Positions 1 through 12,698 are shown, numbered from the stretch's first letter. The stretch is 64,000 nucleotides of DNA from Mytilus trossulus (GCF_036588685.1 NC_086383.1:46830448-46894447), one strand, 5' to 3'. The notes: a model not told the origin generated them from the letters alone. Numbers and translations are program-made.

Positions 1-920
1 TATATACTGATCTGTAGTTTTACAACATTTAAAATACAAAACAGTGATGAATCAGGCACTGCTAACCCTTACATTGATTGTTCATCTTGGTTCTTTTATG
101 CTTACTTCATGTTATTTGGTGTACTGATTTGTTGACTCTTGTAGGTCCTTTTTTCTTTGTGTAGTTATACTTTTTGTCTCCTTCCAATTGGGATTATATA
201 TATCGACTTAAATTTTTAGGGAAAGCATAAACAAAATATGACAACAACAATCATGACAATAGATAAATTTGGACCTTCTTTAAACTGAGTTTTACTGTGT
301 GTATAGCTATTTTTCTTTAATTCTACATTGGCTACAGGTATAAGGGGGGGGGGGGAGTGGGGTCAGGGTGAGATCTCACAATACCTGACGTTTAACCCAA
401 CTTTTGTTAGTCTTAGATGATTTTTATACAGTACACTAAGACAACTTTGGCACACTCAATTTTGGGAGATCAAATTGCATATTTTTATAATTAGTACCAA
501 TTTTATCAGATTACTTAACATTTAACATAACATCAATCAACTTATCAAGTTGACATAGCAGTAAAATTCAACTGTCAGTGAACACGATTTGATTTTCACG
601 GGTCTGCATTAAATTCACACTTTGAGGGGGTAATGGGGGTATAAAACATGTGTGTTGTTACCTATTCATTCAGTCTCAAGTGTTATTTGACACATCTTTG
701 GGGTATTTTTCCCTTAAATTCCATCGTGGCAAGTGCTTGTTTACGTATTGGAAGTTGCTATTCCAATGAATGGTCACTTCCTGGTAACAGTACTTCTTTA
801 TAAAGTTTTAATAATACATAAAAGTATTATTCAGATATGATTTTCGTGCTCTTTGGTCGGGTTGTTATCTTTTTGACAATTTCCCCATTTTTATTCTAAA
901 TTTTATAACACAATAAATAA
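1..920. other. AT-rich intergenic sequence, no gene seen
   Basis: No open frame of coding quality, no inverted-end element and no recognised repeat was found. The only marked feature is a run of about 12 G at 344-355. The sequence passes directly into the satellite that follows. Confidence 0.6.
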
Positions 921-3571
921 AATGGACAACACAAACAAGCCAATAAATGATACATAAAAGGTCACAGATGAGCCCAACAAAAAATCTAAAAAAGGACACA
1001 AACAAGGCAACAAATGACATAAACAGCCCCATAGATGACATTTTTTTTTAAAAGGACACAAACAAGACATCAAGCCAGCCCATAGATGACACAAACAAAC
1101 CCATAGATGACACAAACAAACACATAGATGACACAAACAAATACATAAATGACACAAACAAACACATAGATGACACAAACAAACACATAGATGACACAAC
1201 AAACACAAAGATGACATAAACATAGATGACACAAACAAACCTATAGATGACACACAAAAAAACCACATAGATGGCAATAACACACATATATGACACAACA
1301 ATCCCATAGATGACACAAACAAACCCATACATTACAGAAACAAACCCATAGATGACAAATACAATCCTATAGATGATACAAACAAACACATAGATGACAC
1401 AAACAAGACAATATATGACACAAACAAGACAAGATATATAACATAAACAAACACATTCAATGACACAAACAAACACATAGATGACACAAACAAACCCCAT
1501 AGATGACACAAACAAACACATAGATGACATATTAATCCCATAGATGACACAAATAAACTCATAAATGACACAAACAAACACATAGTTGACACATTTATAC
1601 CATAGGTGACACAAATACACCCATAGATGACATAAACAAACACATAGATGACACAACAAACGCAAAGTTGACATAATCATAGATGACACAAATAAACAAA
1701 TAGATGAATCAAACAATCATAGATGACACAAACAAACCCCAAAGATGACACATTAATCCCATAGATGACACAAATAAACTCATAGATGACACAAACAAAC
1801 ACAAAGATGACACATTAATACACAAAGCCATACATGACTAAAACAATCATAGATGACACAAACGAACCCATCGATGACATAAACAAACCCAAATATGCCA
1901 CAAATAAACACATAGATGACGCAAACAATCATAGATGACAAAAACAAACCTATAGATGAAACAAACAAACCCATAGATGACACAAACAAGAACATAGATG
2001 ACACATCAATCCCATAGATGACACAAATAAACCCATAGATGACACAAACAAACATATAGATGACACAAAAACAAACCAATAGATGACACAAACAAACCCA
2101 TAAATGACACAATCCAATAGATGACACAAACAATCCTATAGATGACACAAATAAACACATGGATGACATCAAGCCAGCCCATAGATAACACAAACAAACA
2201 CATAGATGACACAACAATCCAATAGATGACACAAACAAGACAAGAGATGACACAAACACATAGATGACAAAAATAAACCCATATATGACACAAACAAACA
2301 CATAGATGACACATTAATACCATAGATGAAACAAACAAACCAATAAATGACTCAAACAATCATAGATGACAAAAAAAAACCATAGATGACACACAAAAAA
2401 ACACATAGATGGCAAAAACAAACACATATTTGACACAACAATCCCATAGATGACACAAACAAACCCATACATTACAGAAACAAACCCATAGATGACAAAT
2501 ACAATCCTATAGATGATACAACAAACACATAGATGACACAAACAAAACAAGATATGACACAAACAAGACAAGATATAACATAAACAAACACATTCAATGA
2601 CACAAACAAACACATAGATGACACAAACAAACACATAGATGACATATTAATCCCATAGATGACACAAATAAACTCATAAATGACACAAACAAACACATAG
2701 TTGACACATTTATACCATAGGTGACACAAATAAACCCATAGATGACATAAACAAACACATAGATGACACAACAAACACAAAGTTGACATAATCATACATG
2801 ACACAAATAAACAAATAGATGAATCAAACAATCATAGATGACACAAACAAACCCATAGATGAAACAAACAAGCACATAGATGACACAAACATATATATAT
2901 ATAATGACACAACAATCCCATAGATGACACGAAAACAAACCAATAGATGGCACAAACCCCTAGATGACAAAACAATTAAAATAGATGACACAAACAAGTC
3001 CCATAGATGACAAAAAAAATCCCATAGATGACACATCAATCCAATAGATGACACAAATACATAGATGACACAAACACAAAGATAACACAAATAAACCAAT
3101 AGATGACACAAACAAACACATAGATGACACAAACAAACCCATAGATGAAACAAACAAGCACATAGATGACACAAATATATAGATGACACAACAATCCCAT
3201 AGATGACTCAAACAATTATAGATGACAAAAACAAACCAATAGATGACACAAACAAACCCATAGATAACAAAAACAATTCAATAGATGACACAAACAAACA
3301 CATAGATGACACAAACAAACCCATAGATGAAACAAACAAGCACATAGATGACCCAAACAAACCCATAGATGACACGACTATCCAATAGATGACACAAACA
3401 ATCCTATAGATGACACAAATAATCACATAGATGACATCAAACCAGCCCATAGATGACACAAACACATAGATGACACAAACAAATACATAGATGAAACAAA
3501 CAAACCCATAGATGACACAAACAAACCCATACATGACACAAACAAGACAATACATGACAAAAACAAGACAA
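921..3571. repeat. 21-bp tandem satellite, first block
   Basis: About 2.65 kb of head-to-tail copies of a 21-bp unit with core CATAGATGACACAAACAAAC. Units vary mostly at the CCC/ACA junction, and many carry small indels. Because 21 is divisible by three, the minus strand shows many open frames reading a seven-residue repeat (VCVIYGF-like) in several frames; these are not genes. The plus strand is G-poor (2 of 21). A longer period of about 1,140 bp is superimposed: the odd stretch CATTACAGAAACAAACCC occurs at 1330 and again at 2470, each with matching neighbours. Confidence 0.95.
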
Positions 3572-4667
3572 CAGGGTTCTCATTAGGAATTTTTCATGGT
3601 GAGTCCTGGGACTCATCATTTTTAGAAATGGTGAGTCCCAAAAGATTTTGATGAGTCCAGGATGCATGAATTTTTTTTGTGTCATAATATAATGAAATAT
3701 GATGAAATACATCTTAAACGATGCGTTTTGGGTTGGTAGTTTTTATTAAATCAATACAAATTATGACCTCTTAATAGTTATTGTTCAAAATATATACATG
3801 TAACAGACTTCTTTCTGGGTCTATCATATTCTTGATGTGGGGCCACATTGAAAAAAATGTTTGTTTGCCAAAGCCAGAGTTCCATAAAAAAGATCAGGGC
3901 GATAGGTAGGGTTTTAGTTTTTAGTTTTTAATTATGAATGGACTATTTAATAATAAACTCAGTTAAAGAATTTGTCTGGTCATTTTTAGTTACAAAAATT
4001 TATTAAAATTAAAAATACACTTTTACTTTACAAATTAACCCTTTCCCCTCTACACCCTTTCCCAAATAAATTAGTATAGATTGAATTATATACACCAAAT
4101 TTAACTACTTTCAGGGCACTACCATATCTGCTGGTTTTTTTAAATGTCTATAAATAGCCAGACAGAGTTGTCTGTTACTTAGGTGTTTCCCCAAGTATTT
4201 TTCCCGCCTAAAATGATGACATGTTTGTAAACAAAAGAAAACATGTGGTGAAGGAATTCATTTATTTTCTGGATTATTCTGTTTTTAATAATTTAGTTTG
4301 GATTTTTATTAATTTCATTTAAGGTACAGTCAAGCATTTATATTTAAAAAAATAGTTGGCAAAGAATTTTTACTTTTCAATTTGACAAATGTCTCTTGAT
4401 CGCCGTTCATTGGCTTGCAGACAATGTAAATTATAAATCTAACAGCTGTCAAAAATATTGATCTACACATCACATTGATGTTTTGACATCGACTTCCGGT
4501 TTAGTTTCTTGTGAAAACAATGTCATATCATCAATCTTCTAGGCAAAACTATGTTTTTGGGGGATACAATCAGGACGCGTCCCAGGGACTCATGGGTTTA
4601 AAAAATGACCTTTAAGCTCAATTTCCATGCGTCCAGGACACGTATACATGTCTTAACGAAAACCCTG
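3572..4667. mobile_element. hAT-like non-autonomous DNA element inserted in the satellite
   Basis: The left end starts CAGGGTTCTCATTAG and the right end, read in reverse complement, starts CAGGGTTTTCGTTAA, so the ends are imperfect inverted repeats with a hAT-type CAGGG terminus. A second inverted match follows inside (GTCCTGG near both ends). AAGACAA lies immediately outside both ends (3565-3571 and 4668-4674) as a probable target duplication, although the host satellite also contains this word. No transposase frame survives. A short minus-strand frame near 3600-3712 is AT-rich and not convincing. hAT assignment rests on terminus and duplication length only. Confidence 0.75.
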
Positions 4668-4782
4668 AAGACAATACATGACACAAACAAGACAATACAT
4701 GACACAAACAAGACAATACATGACACAAACAAGACAATACATGACACAAACAAGACAAGAGATGACACAAAAAAGACAACAA
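4668..4782. repeat. 21-bp satellite, second block
   Basis: About five units with core AATACATGACACAAACAAG, the same family as the satellite ending at 3571. It resumes directly after the inserted hAT-like element, so the two blocks were once continuous. Confidence 0.9.
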
Positions 4783-4833
4783 ACTTGAGTTAAACTGAAC
4801 ATATTCGCTGATCAATTTTTCAAGATATTATAA

Positions 4834-5048
4834 GTTATCTACGTTCATATCCGTAGATATGGATATTTTAACACCCTGAAGTACCCCAGTACACCTTGAG
4901 GCGTAGCCGAAGGGTGTACAGGGTACTGAAGATATGGATATTTTAACACCCTGAAGTACCCCAGTACACCATGAGGCGTAGCCGAAGGGTGTACAGGGTA
5001 CTGAAGGGTGTTAAAATATCCATATCTACGGATATGAACGTAGATAAC
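4834..5048. repeat. Foldback (palindromic) element with internal duplication
   Basis: The outer arms are exact inverted repeats of about 40 bp: GTTATCTACGTTC at 4834 is mirrored by GAACGTAGATAAC ending at 5048. The interior carries a 75-bp direct duplication (starts near 4861 and 4936), and each duplicate has its own small stem, GTACCCCAGTACACC against GGTGTACAGGGTAC, with a GC-rich turn GAGGCGTAGCCGAAGGG. The right boundary ATAACGAATTTATC is shared with the foldbacks at 15.35 and 15.63 kb although the arms differ, which suggests one structural family. Confidence 0.85.
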
Positions 5049-5185
5049 GAATTTATCCCCGGTCTTAGTCCGAATCGGGCGAGTTTTATGGAAATTTGGG
5101 TACAAAGTGTAACGCGAAAACAACGTTTTTTTCATTATCTAAATTTTTTTCATTGAAATTTGGAAATTTACATATTTTTTACGGG

Positions 5186-5216
5186 GTGTAGGGTACTACC
5201 TTTGGTAGAACCCTAC
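5186..5216. repeat. Short hairpin
   Basis: GTAGGGTACTACC is followed after a short loop by GGTAGAACCCTAC, an imperfect stem of about 13 bp just downstream of the 4834-5048 foldback. It may be part of the same element's flank. Confidence 0.5.
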
Positions 5217-5651
5217 AGTTAGTCAAATATACGACGTTTTTAATACGGACACAGAGAAACTGGATTGAGTCAAATTTGGCGCTCAATCGGTTGTGAGCGC
5301 TACGCCATAGATGGTGTGACGTCAACGTGGGTAATTTGCATAGCTAGGTCAGTAGTCCCATTCCTTGAAAATGTGGCAGTCAAGTGATGCATTTAATGAA
5401 ATGAGTGTAAATGGTCGGCATAATAGGAAAAAATCGTTAATGAACTCAATATTTAATAACAAACATCATGGATAATCTACAGAATTCAATATTTCACAAG
5501 GAGGAATCATGGAACTAAGGAAAACTTGCGTGAAGTTCCCCGGGATAATGGTTAGCAACGTCCGGGGATATGGGTTAGCAACACCCAGGGGCTATGGGTT
5601 TTGTAACGACATGCGTTAACCAATCAAAATCCTAGATATATACTAAGCCGG

Positions 5652-6421
5652 GGATAATGGGTAATATATATGTTAAAGTGAATTTGTATAATCAGGGATT
5701 ATGTAGAATCCCTGATTTTTCAGGGAATATGTAGAATCACTTAAATCATTAATAATTATATATAATCCCTGAAAATGACCAGTGATTTTACATAATCACT
5801 GAACATTTTGATAATTATTCTACAAATTCCCTAATATAATTTCAGGGATTATGAATAATTTAAGGATCCTTTGTTTGATTAAAAAAAACGAAAATATATA
5901 AAAATTCTCATTTTTTACTTTAATTTATATTCCTTGCCAGTTGAAATTTTTTTGCTTTTAAACACAGATGATGGTCTTAAAGATATAACCAGCACAGGGA
6001 TTCGAAATAAAGTTTAAGACTTCAAAATGGACAATATCAAGATTACCTTTATAGTAACTTTACATGTAGTGTTTGTTTATTAAAAGCAAGCTTCAAATGG
6101 ATATCCATGTTCTATTCTTAAATCCACAGAGCATGTTATTTGTGGTACATGTAAAACAAATGGTGAAGAAGATTATGGAGCATGGTTTTTTTTTCTTGTT
6201 TTTGTTCAGACATGTTCTGGTTCAAATGAACAAAAAATCTAAACAGAGAAATTTTACACAACTAAATGTATAAAAAGCTAAGGATTGACAATTAGAACAA
6301 AGATTATATATAATCCCTAAATTGGCCAGTGATTCTACATAATCCCTGAAATTTTCAGGGATTCTACATAATCACTGATTATACAAATTCAGTGTAACAT
6401 ATATAAACATACATGTTATCC
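5652..6421. mobile_element. DNA element with ~90-bp inverted ends
   Basis: The left end (5652-5742) and the reverse complement of the right end (about 6330-6421) match over about 90 bp with few differences; both contain GAATTTGTATAATCAG and GATTATGTAGAATC. The ends also hold internal small stems of the type AATCCCTGA/TCAGGGATT. Inside, a broken frame at 6128-6185 reads EHVICGTCKTNGEEDYGAW with a C-x2-C pair, possibly the last scrap of a transposase zinc knuckle; this is weak. The superfamily is not identified. Confidence 0.75.
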
Positions 6422-7386
6422 ATGATTTAAAACTGACCATAAAATGACTTCATAGGCAGTCTATGCCATTGAAAACACCTATTAGATTAGATGATTAATA
6501 TGAAAAAAAGTATTTTTTAAATAATGAACTCTTAAGTTTTTTTTCATCTTTTAATGTTGAGTCAGAAACCACAAAATTCACCTTTGTTAATAAAAGCCAA
6601 GTGAGGATCAAATATATTTTTAAAATTTGCTTGATTGAAGATGTAATACAAGGTATGTGTGTGGTTGTAAAGAAAACATATTGATGCATCAAAAATGTAC
6701 TTATCCTAAATCTTCCAAAAATTTCAAAGTAGAATTCTACATTTGTTTTATGTCAGAAGAATGTGCACAATTATAGAAATGTGTAGAAGATTATTCGAGG
6801 TATAAATGCTAGAGTACACCAAACTTACTTGTAATTTTTTGCAGCCCATTCATTTATATATTCTGACAAATACACCATCACGACTGAAAAGTACAAATAT
6901 AAACTATCATAAAATATTCATATATACTAGCTAATAAAACATCCACTCATAATACATAATACTAAAGATTACTATTTTTCCTCTTTATATTCTATTTATA
7001 GCAACTGCATAGTCCATATTCTTTTTTTATGTTTTCTTATGCAAAGATATAGTGAAGTGTTTTTATTTTTCTTTATTACAGTGTTAATAGGGATTGTGTC
7101 AATGTATTAATTAAACATATCCACCTTATGTAGGGAGTGTTCTTTTAACATCATAACATCGCTGGACTTCTTAAATGTCATATATGATTTTTTTTGGCTA
7201 AAAATACTTTTTGACACCAATGGTCTGAACAGGAGGAAATCTTTGGTATTACAAAATAGCATACACTTAAACCAATCAAAATGTGTGAAATAAGACATAT
7301 TACAAAACTGCCAATGTCAGTTGTTTGTAAAATTTGCTTCCAAAATGTTGTATGAAAACTTAACCAGATGCTCCGCAGGGCGCAGC
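6422..7386. other. AT-rich sequence, nothing recognised
   Basis: Only short AT-rich open frames with no domain-like content. No inverted ends or tandem structure were noticed. Confidence 0.5.
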
Positions 7387-7942
7387 TTTATACGACCGCA
7401 GAGGTTGAACCCTGAACGGTTGGGGCAAGTATGGACACAACATTCAAGCTGGATTCAGCTCTAAATTTGGATTGTGATTAAATACTTGACACAGCATAGG
7501 TTTCTGACACAGAATGAATGTGGTCTAATGAACTTAAAAAAAATTTTTTGCCTTTGAGCAATTCACTATGCTGTTGAATATTAATCCTCTCAAAAAAATG
7601 TTTGAAGAAATTTTCTTTTTATTTATGAAATCTGAAATGAAAAAAATTGACCCCCCAATTTCTTTTTCACATGTACATCCCCCTTTCCCTTATTTCAAAA
7701 CTGATCTCAATTCAAATTTCTAATGAAGTTTGCAACAATAACCACTCAATTAAATACATCATAAAATATCAAAATGTAAAAAAAGTGCTTGACATGTTAT
7801 CACTGAATGGTAAAGATTGTTTTAATCTATCAGTTGGTAGTAAAAGTGAATATACATTGTATATTGTATAAAACAATGATTTAGGTTGATTCGACTACTA
7901 TTCTGGACAAAGAAAGATAACTCCAATTGAAATCCAATTGGA

Positions 7943-8141
7943 ATTTCTTGCTATTGCACAATATTATGCAATTAAATATTTCTTGCTATTGTGCAATACT
8001 GTGCAATTGAAAATATTTGCTATTGCACAATACTGTGCAATTGAAGATTGTTTGCTATTGCTTAATACTGTGCAATTGAAGATTTCTTGCTATTGCTGAA
8101 TACTGTGCAATTGAAAATTTCTTGCTATTGCACAATACTTA
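7943..8141. repeat. 35-bp internal tandem array (~6 units)
   Basis: Units share TTGCTATTGCACAATACTG followed by TGCAATTGAA. The word GCACAATACTGTGC is itself partly palindromic, so each unit could form a small stem. The array sits inside the 1.8-kb element. Confidence 0.9.
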
Positions 8142-8457
8142 ATATAATAATTTTGGATCCTGATTTGGACCAACTTGAAAACTGGGCCCATAATCAAAAA
8201 TTTAAGTACATGTTTAGATTCAGCATATCAAAGAGGCCCAAGAATTCAATTTTTGTTAAAATCAAACTTAGTTTAATTTTGGCCCCTTTGGACTTTGTTA
8301 AAATCAAACTAAGTTTAATTTTGGACCCTTTGGACCTTAATGTAGACCAATTTGAAAACGGAACCGAAAATTAAGAATCTACATACACAGTTAGCTTCAG
8401 CATATCAAATAACCCAAATTATTCAATTTTTGATGAAATCAAACAAAGTTAAATGTT

Positions 8458-9085
8458 GGACCCTTTGGGCTCTTTATTCCTAAACTGTTTGGACCAAAAC
8501 TCCCAAAATCAATACCAACCTTCCTTTTATGGTCATAAACCTTGTGTTTAAATTTCATAGATTTCTATTTACTTATACTAAAGTTATGGTGTGAAAACCA
8601 AGAAAAATGCTTATTTGGGTCCCTTTTTGGCACCTAATTCCTAAACTGTTGGGACCTAAACTCCCAAAATCAATACATGTATCAAAATTCCTTTTGTGGT
8701 CATAAACATTGTGTTTAAATTTCATTAATTTCTATTTACGTAAACTAAAGTTATTGTGCGAAAACCAAGAATAATGCTTATTTGGGCCCTTTTTTGGCCC
8801 CCAATTCCTAAACTGTTGGAACCAAAACTCCCAAAATCAATCCCAACCTTTCTTTTGTGGTCATAAACCATGTGTCAAAATTTCATAGATTTCTATTAAC
8901 TTAAACTAAAGTTAGAGTGTGAAAACCAAGAAAATGCTTATTTGGGCCCTTTTTGGCCCCTAATTCCTAAAATGATGGGACCAAAACTCCCAAAATCAAT
9001 CCCAACCTTCCTTTTGTGGTCATAAACCTTGTGTTAAAATTTCATAGATTTCTATTCACTTTTACTAAAGTTAGAGTGCGAAAAC
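8458..9085. repeat. ~160-bp internal tandem array (4 units)
   Basis: Successive units begin near 8458, 8616, 8784 and 8944. Each carries TTCCTAAACTGTTGGGACC, then a TTTTGTGGTCATAAACC-type block, and ends GTGCGAAAACCAAGAA. Divergence between units shows the expansion is old. The array lies within the 1.8-kb element. Confidence 0.9.
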
Positions 9086-9169
9086 TAAAAGTATTCGGAC
9101 GACGACGACGACGGCGCCAACGTGATAGCAATATACGACGAAAATTTTGAAAAATTGCGGTCGCATAAA

Positions 9170-9668
9170 AAACGATGTAAAATAGCTTTGGGAAAAAAAT
9201 AATTGTACATTTCTTTATTTCTGTGAAAATAATTTAAGTTCTTGGATAATCCAGAAATGTCGAAGTTTTTATTTCACTGCTATTTACAAAAATGTTCAAG
9301 TTTACATGCGACATTTTGGAAGCATGCAATTTGCCAAAATTTTCAAAGCATGTTTGTGAGAGATTTTTTTCTTGAAAAATTTGTAATTTACAACATTTTA
9401 GAAGCCCAGCGACGATAAATAGTTCTCCACTTCAATCATGTCAAATCTATAAAAAAAAAAAAAATTAAAAAAAAACTATCTTTCATAATTTATAAACACA
9501 ACTGGACATTCTCCTCATGTGAATTTTAAAAGTTAATGTGAAAAGAATTTACATCAGCACAAATTGACACAACAAAAGTGTTTAATTTTTAAAATACCCT
9601 TTAGTTCATTTTTACTTTTGTTCCAAAACAACATTTAAAGTAAATTAGTATTGAAGGTACAAGCAGGA
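9170..9668. other. AT-rich sequence, nothing recognised
   Basis: Homopolymer-rich intergenic DNA with no open frame or repeat structure worth calling. Confidence 0.5.
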
Positions 9669-10018
9669 CCTATGCCATTTGTATGTCTTACAATGAATTA
9701 AAGTACCTATGCCATTTGTATGCCTTACAATGTATTAAAGTACCTATGCAATTTGTATGCCTTACAATGTATTAAAGTACCTATGCCATTTGTATGCCTT
9801 ACAATGTATTAAAGTACCTATGCCATTGGTATGCCTTACAATGTATTAAAGTACCTATGCCATTTGTATGCCTTACAATGTATTAAAGTGTACCTATGCC
9901 ATTTGTATGCCTTACAATGCATTAAAGTACCTATGCCATTTGTATGCCTTACAATGTATTAAAGTACATTTTGTACCTATGCCATTTGCATGCCTTACAT
10001 TGTACAATGTATTTAAGT
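9669..10018. repeat. 37-bp minisatellite (9 units)
   Basis: Units start CCTATGCCATTTGTATGCC and continue TTACAATGTATTAAAGTA. Units 1-6 are spaced exactly 37 bp; the last three have small insertions near 9890 and 9966. Low divergence suggests recent expansion and probable length variation between individuals. Confidence 0.95.
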
Positions 10019-10206
10019 CTGGATTTTAAGTATTTGTTCTGTTATTCTATTAAGTCATGCCAATTATAATACGGACAATTTTCTCTGCTTTCAGAATCTC
10101 TCCCTTTGATTTCATGAGCACTGGTTTCTTATAACTAAAGGTGGAAATTACTTGTAGATGTATTTATTTATTTGGTCAATGAATTAATTAAGTATTGTCA
10201 ATTTCT

Positions 10207-10548
10207 GTACAATGATGTAGACAGGTATCACACAAACATCATATGATGGTGTGCCTAACAAATGTACAATGATGTAGACAGGTATCACACAAACATCATA
10301 TGATGGTGTGCCTAACAAATGTACAATGATGTAGACAGGTATCACACAAACATCATATGATGGTGTGCCTAACAAATGTACAATGATGTAGACAGGTATC
10401 ACACAAACATCATATGATGGTGTGCCTAACAAATGTACAATGATGTAGACATGTATCACACAAACATCATATGATGGTGTGCCTGACAAATGTACAATGA
10501 TGTAGACAGGTATCACACAAACATCATATGATGGTGTGCCTAACAAAT
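10207..10548. repeat. 57-bp minisatellite (6 units)
   Basis: Six nearly identical 57-bp units start at 10207, 10264, 10321, 10378, 10435 and 10492. Each contains the exact palindrome CATCATATGATG. The period is divisible by three, so the minus strand reads an open 19-residue repeat for 120 codons; there is no other sign of coding. Confidence 0.97.
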
Positions 10549-11664
10549 CAGAAGGTACAAATTAGGTAACAGGTACTTTTGGTATCAGTATCAGATTCAA
10601 CCTAGTTCTTGTTAATTATTGGTAAATATAAATCATGTGTTAACAATTTAAAGGGTCTGGAATGGTGTAATGGCTCCTGACTTGGCATATATTAATAATT
10701 ATCATATATACACCATACAACATATAATCAGGATTTATTCATGAATCTTTTATTAGCGAAACTCATTTTTATCTGTTGCATGGTGGATAAATTTTTATTG
10801 ATTTTACTTACTTAAGAAACCAAAATAAATAAATTGTATATTGGATTTTTTCCTGATCACTATTGTAGTTAAGCAGCATATAACATGAAACAAGAGTAAA
10901 TATCGAAACCATGGATCAGTCCAATCAATCTGAAAACAGAAAAAAAAACATGTAAATTATTCTCTCACAAATTTGAGACAATGAGTCTCTACATGTATAC
11001 ATTTGTACATAAATAAGAATGTAATAAAAATTAAATATGAGGCCAAACCTTTGTTCATCATCAAAATTAAGCTTTCTTTATTGATGAATGACATGAATGG
11101 CCTTGATACATCTTATATAAATTGTCCACCATAATTAGACATCACAGATTGGCTGGTAAAATTTTGACCTCGTAAGAGAAAATGTCTGAAGCCACAATAC
11201 TAAAGTGAGTGTAGACAGTAGTATGAGAATTGTTCAAATGATTATTGTTGTTTAATCTCGGTCAAGTGTCAGATGCTCAAAATCCTATGAGCCCAAAAAT
11301 AGAATAGGTAGGTCGGTCGGTATTTCCATTTTATTTTATTTTTTCATTTTATTTTTTTGTGATGGAAATAAAATTGCTTAGGGTCGGCACTCAAAACAGG
11401 GTGGATCAGGTAACCGTAAACAGACATATGATACAGGTATATTTTTTTTGTTGCTTCAGACCACTGCTTAAGACGGACCAGGTCAAGTATCATTGATCCA
11501 TATAGTCAAATAAACACACCTTTTAACATGCCTAATGAGCCCATAAATTTTACCTTTATAGATTTTTTTTCCTCACTTACTTTTGGTCTATCATTGTTAA
11601 CTATACACATGATACATGATGATTCATTATTATTGGTGGGACATCATCATGATCATGGAAGCAG
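10549..11664. other. AT-rich sequence, no gene seen
   Basis: No splice-framed coding segment or inverted-end element was recognised. A frame starting at 11528 runs into the inverted end of the next element and is discounted. Confidence 0.5.
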
Positions 11665-12471
11665 GACAAGTCGCCCCACTGGCAAGTTGCCCCACACCTG
11701 TAGTCGCCCCACTTTTTCACCAACTTGCCCCACTTTAAAAAAAAAACTCCCCAACCTGGATCACAACTCGCCCCACTTTTTAAAAATCGCCCCACATGTG
11801 AAATTGGTTAAATCATGTTTAATATTACTCCTGCCAACTTGCCCCACTGAATGGAAAACGGTAATATTTAGATTAATATAAAATTAAAAATAAAAACTCG
11901 CCCCACTTAAATGAAAACTAATCTACACAGAATACAAACAAACCCAAAATTTATAACATCTTTTTCCATAAGTGAGGCGAGTTGGCATTACTACATTCAT
12001 CCTGGTTAATAATATAATATAAATCTAGATATTATCTTTTTCTTTCATGTGGGGCGAGTTGGCAGGAGAAATATTCACGGAATAACATCTTTTTCCATGA
12101 GTGGGGCGAGTTGGCATAACTACATTTATCCTGGTTAATAATATATTAATCTAGATATCATCGTTTTCCATAAGTGGGGCGAGTTGGCAGGAGTAATATT
12201 CACGGAATTTAAGTTATATACAACGGGATAACATCTTTTTCCATGAGTGGGGCGAGTTGGCTTTACTAAATTCATCCTGGTTAATAATATGTTAATCTAG
12301 ATTTTATCGTTTTCCATTCAGTGGGGCGAGTTTTCAGGAGTAATATTAACAGGATTTAACACATTTCACAAGTGGGGCGATTTTTTAAAAAGTGGGTCGA
12401 GTTGGTGATCCAGGTTGGGGCGTTTTTTTTTTAAAGTGGGGCGAGTTGGTGAAAAAGTGGGGCGACTTGTC
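11665..12471. mobile_element. Non-autonomous element with long inverted ends built of GTGGGGCGAG motifs
   Basis: The left end starts GACAAGTCGCCCCAC and the right end is its inverted counterpart ending GTGGGGCGACTTGTC. The inverted match continues for about 200 bp, covering the A-run, the CCAACCTGGATCAC block and the segment around TTAATATTACTCCTG. Weaker inverted similarity extends outside the ends (CATGATCATG near 11648 and 12480). No coding frame is present. The superfamily is not identified. Confidence 0.85.
11957..12355. repeat. Internal ~130-150 bp tandem array (3 units)
   Basis: Three units each begin AACATCTTTTTCCAT, followed by GTGGGGCGAGTTGGC and a TCCTGGTTAATAATAT block, and close with another GTGGGGCGAGTT and an ATATTCACGGAAT-type end. 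They lie within the long-inverted-end element. Confidence 0.85.
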
Positions 12472-12698
12472 ATGGATTCATGATCATCATGTTCATTCAT
12501 TTTTTTAGGGGATTTCTTGTGTTATTTAAACATCATAATTACAGGGTTTCTCCCTGGTCATTTTTCTTATTCGTCACCTTTTTCCCTAAAACAATATATA
12601 TCCTGCGACACTTTCAATTTATCTTCATCCACTTACAACTAACATAAACATATATATTTCTTTTAAATTTGAGAAACATGAAAAAAGTAAACACGATC

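Larger units (their letters stand above)
7387..9169. mobile_element. 1.8-kb dispersed bivalve-type element with internal arrays
   Basis: It begins TTTATACGACCGCA and ends with the inverted counterpart TGCGGTCGCATAAA, giving 14-bp near-exact inverted ends. The interior has a 35-bp array, a ~160-bp array and a GAC-type microsatellite at about 9098-9112. I recall the internal wording (for example CCAAAACTCCCAAAATCAAT) from repeats common in mussel genomes. It has no coding capacity; short frames at 7647 and 8087 lie in repeat sequence. The transposition mechanism is unknown. Confidence 0.75.

Noticed and set aside
903-3555. Minus-strand frames rich in C, V and F (up to 222 codons)
   Set aside because: They translate the 21-bp satellite in several overlapping frames and start and stop with its indels.
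10184-10546. 120-codon minus-strand frame with a 19-residue repeat
   Set aside because: It coincides exactly with the 57-bp minisatellite; no splice or start context.
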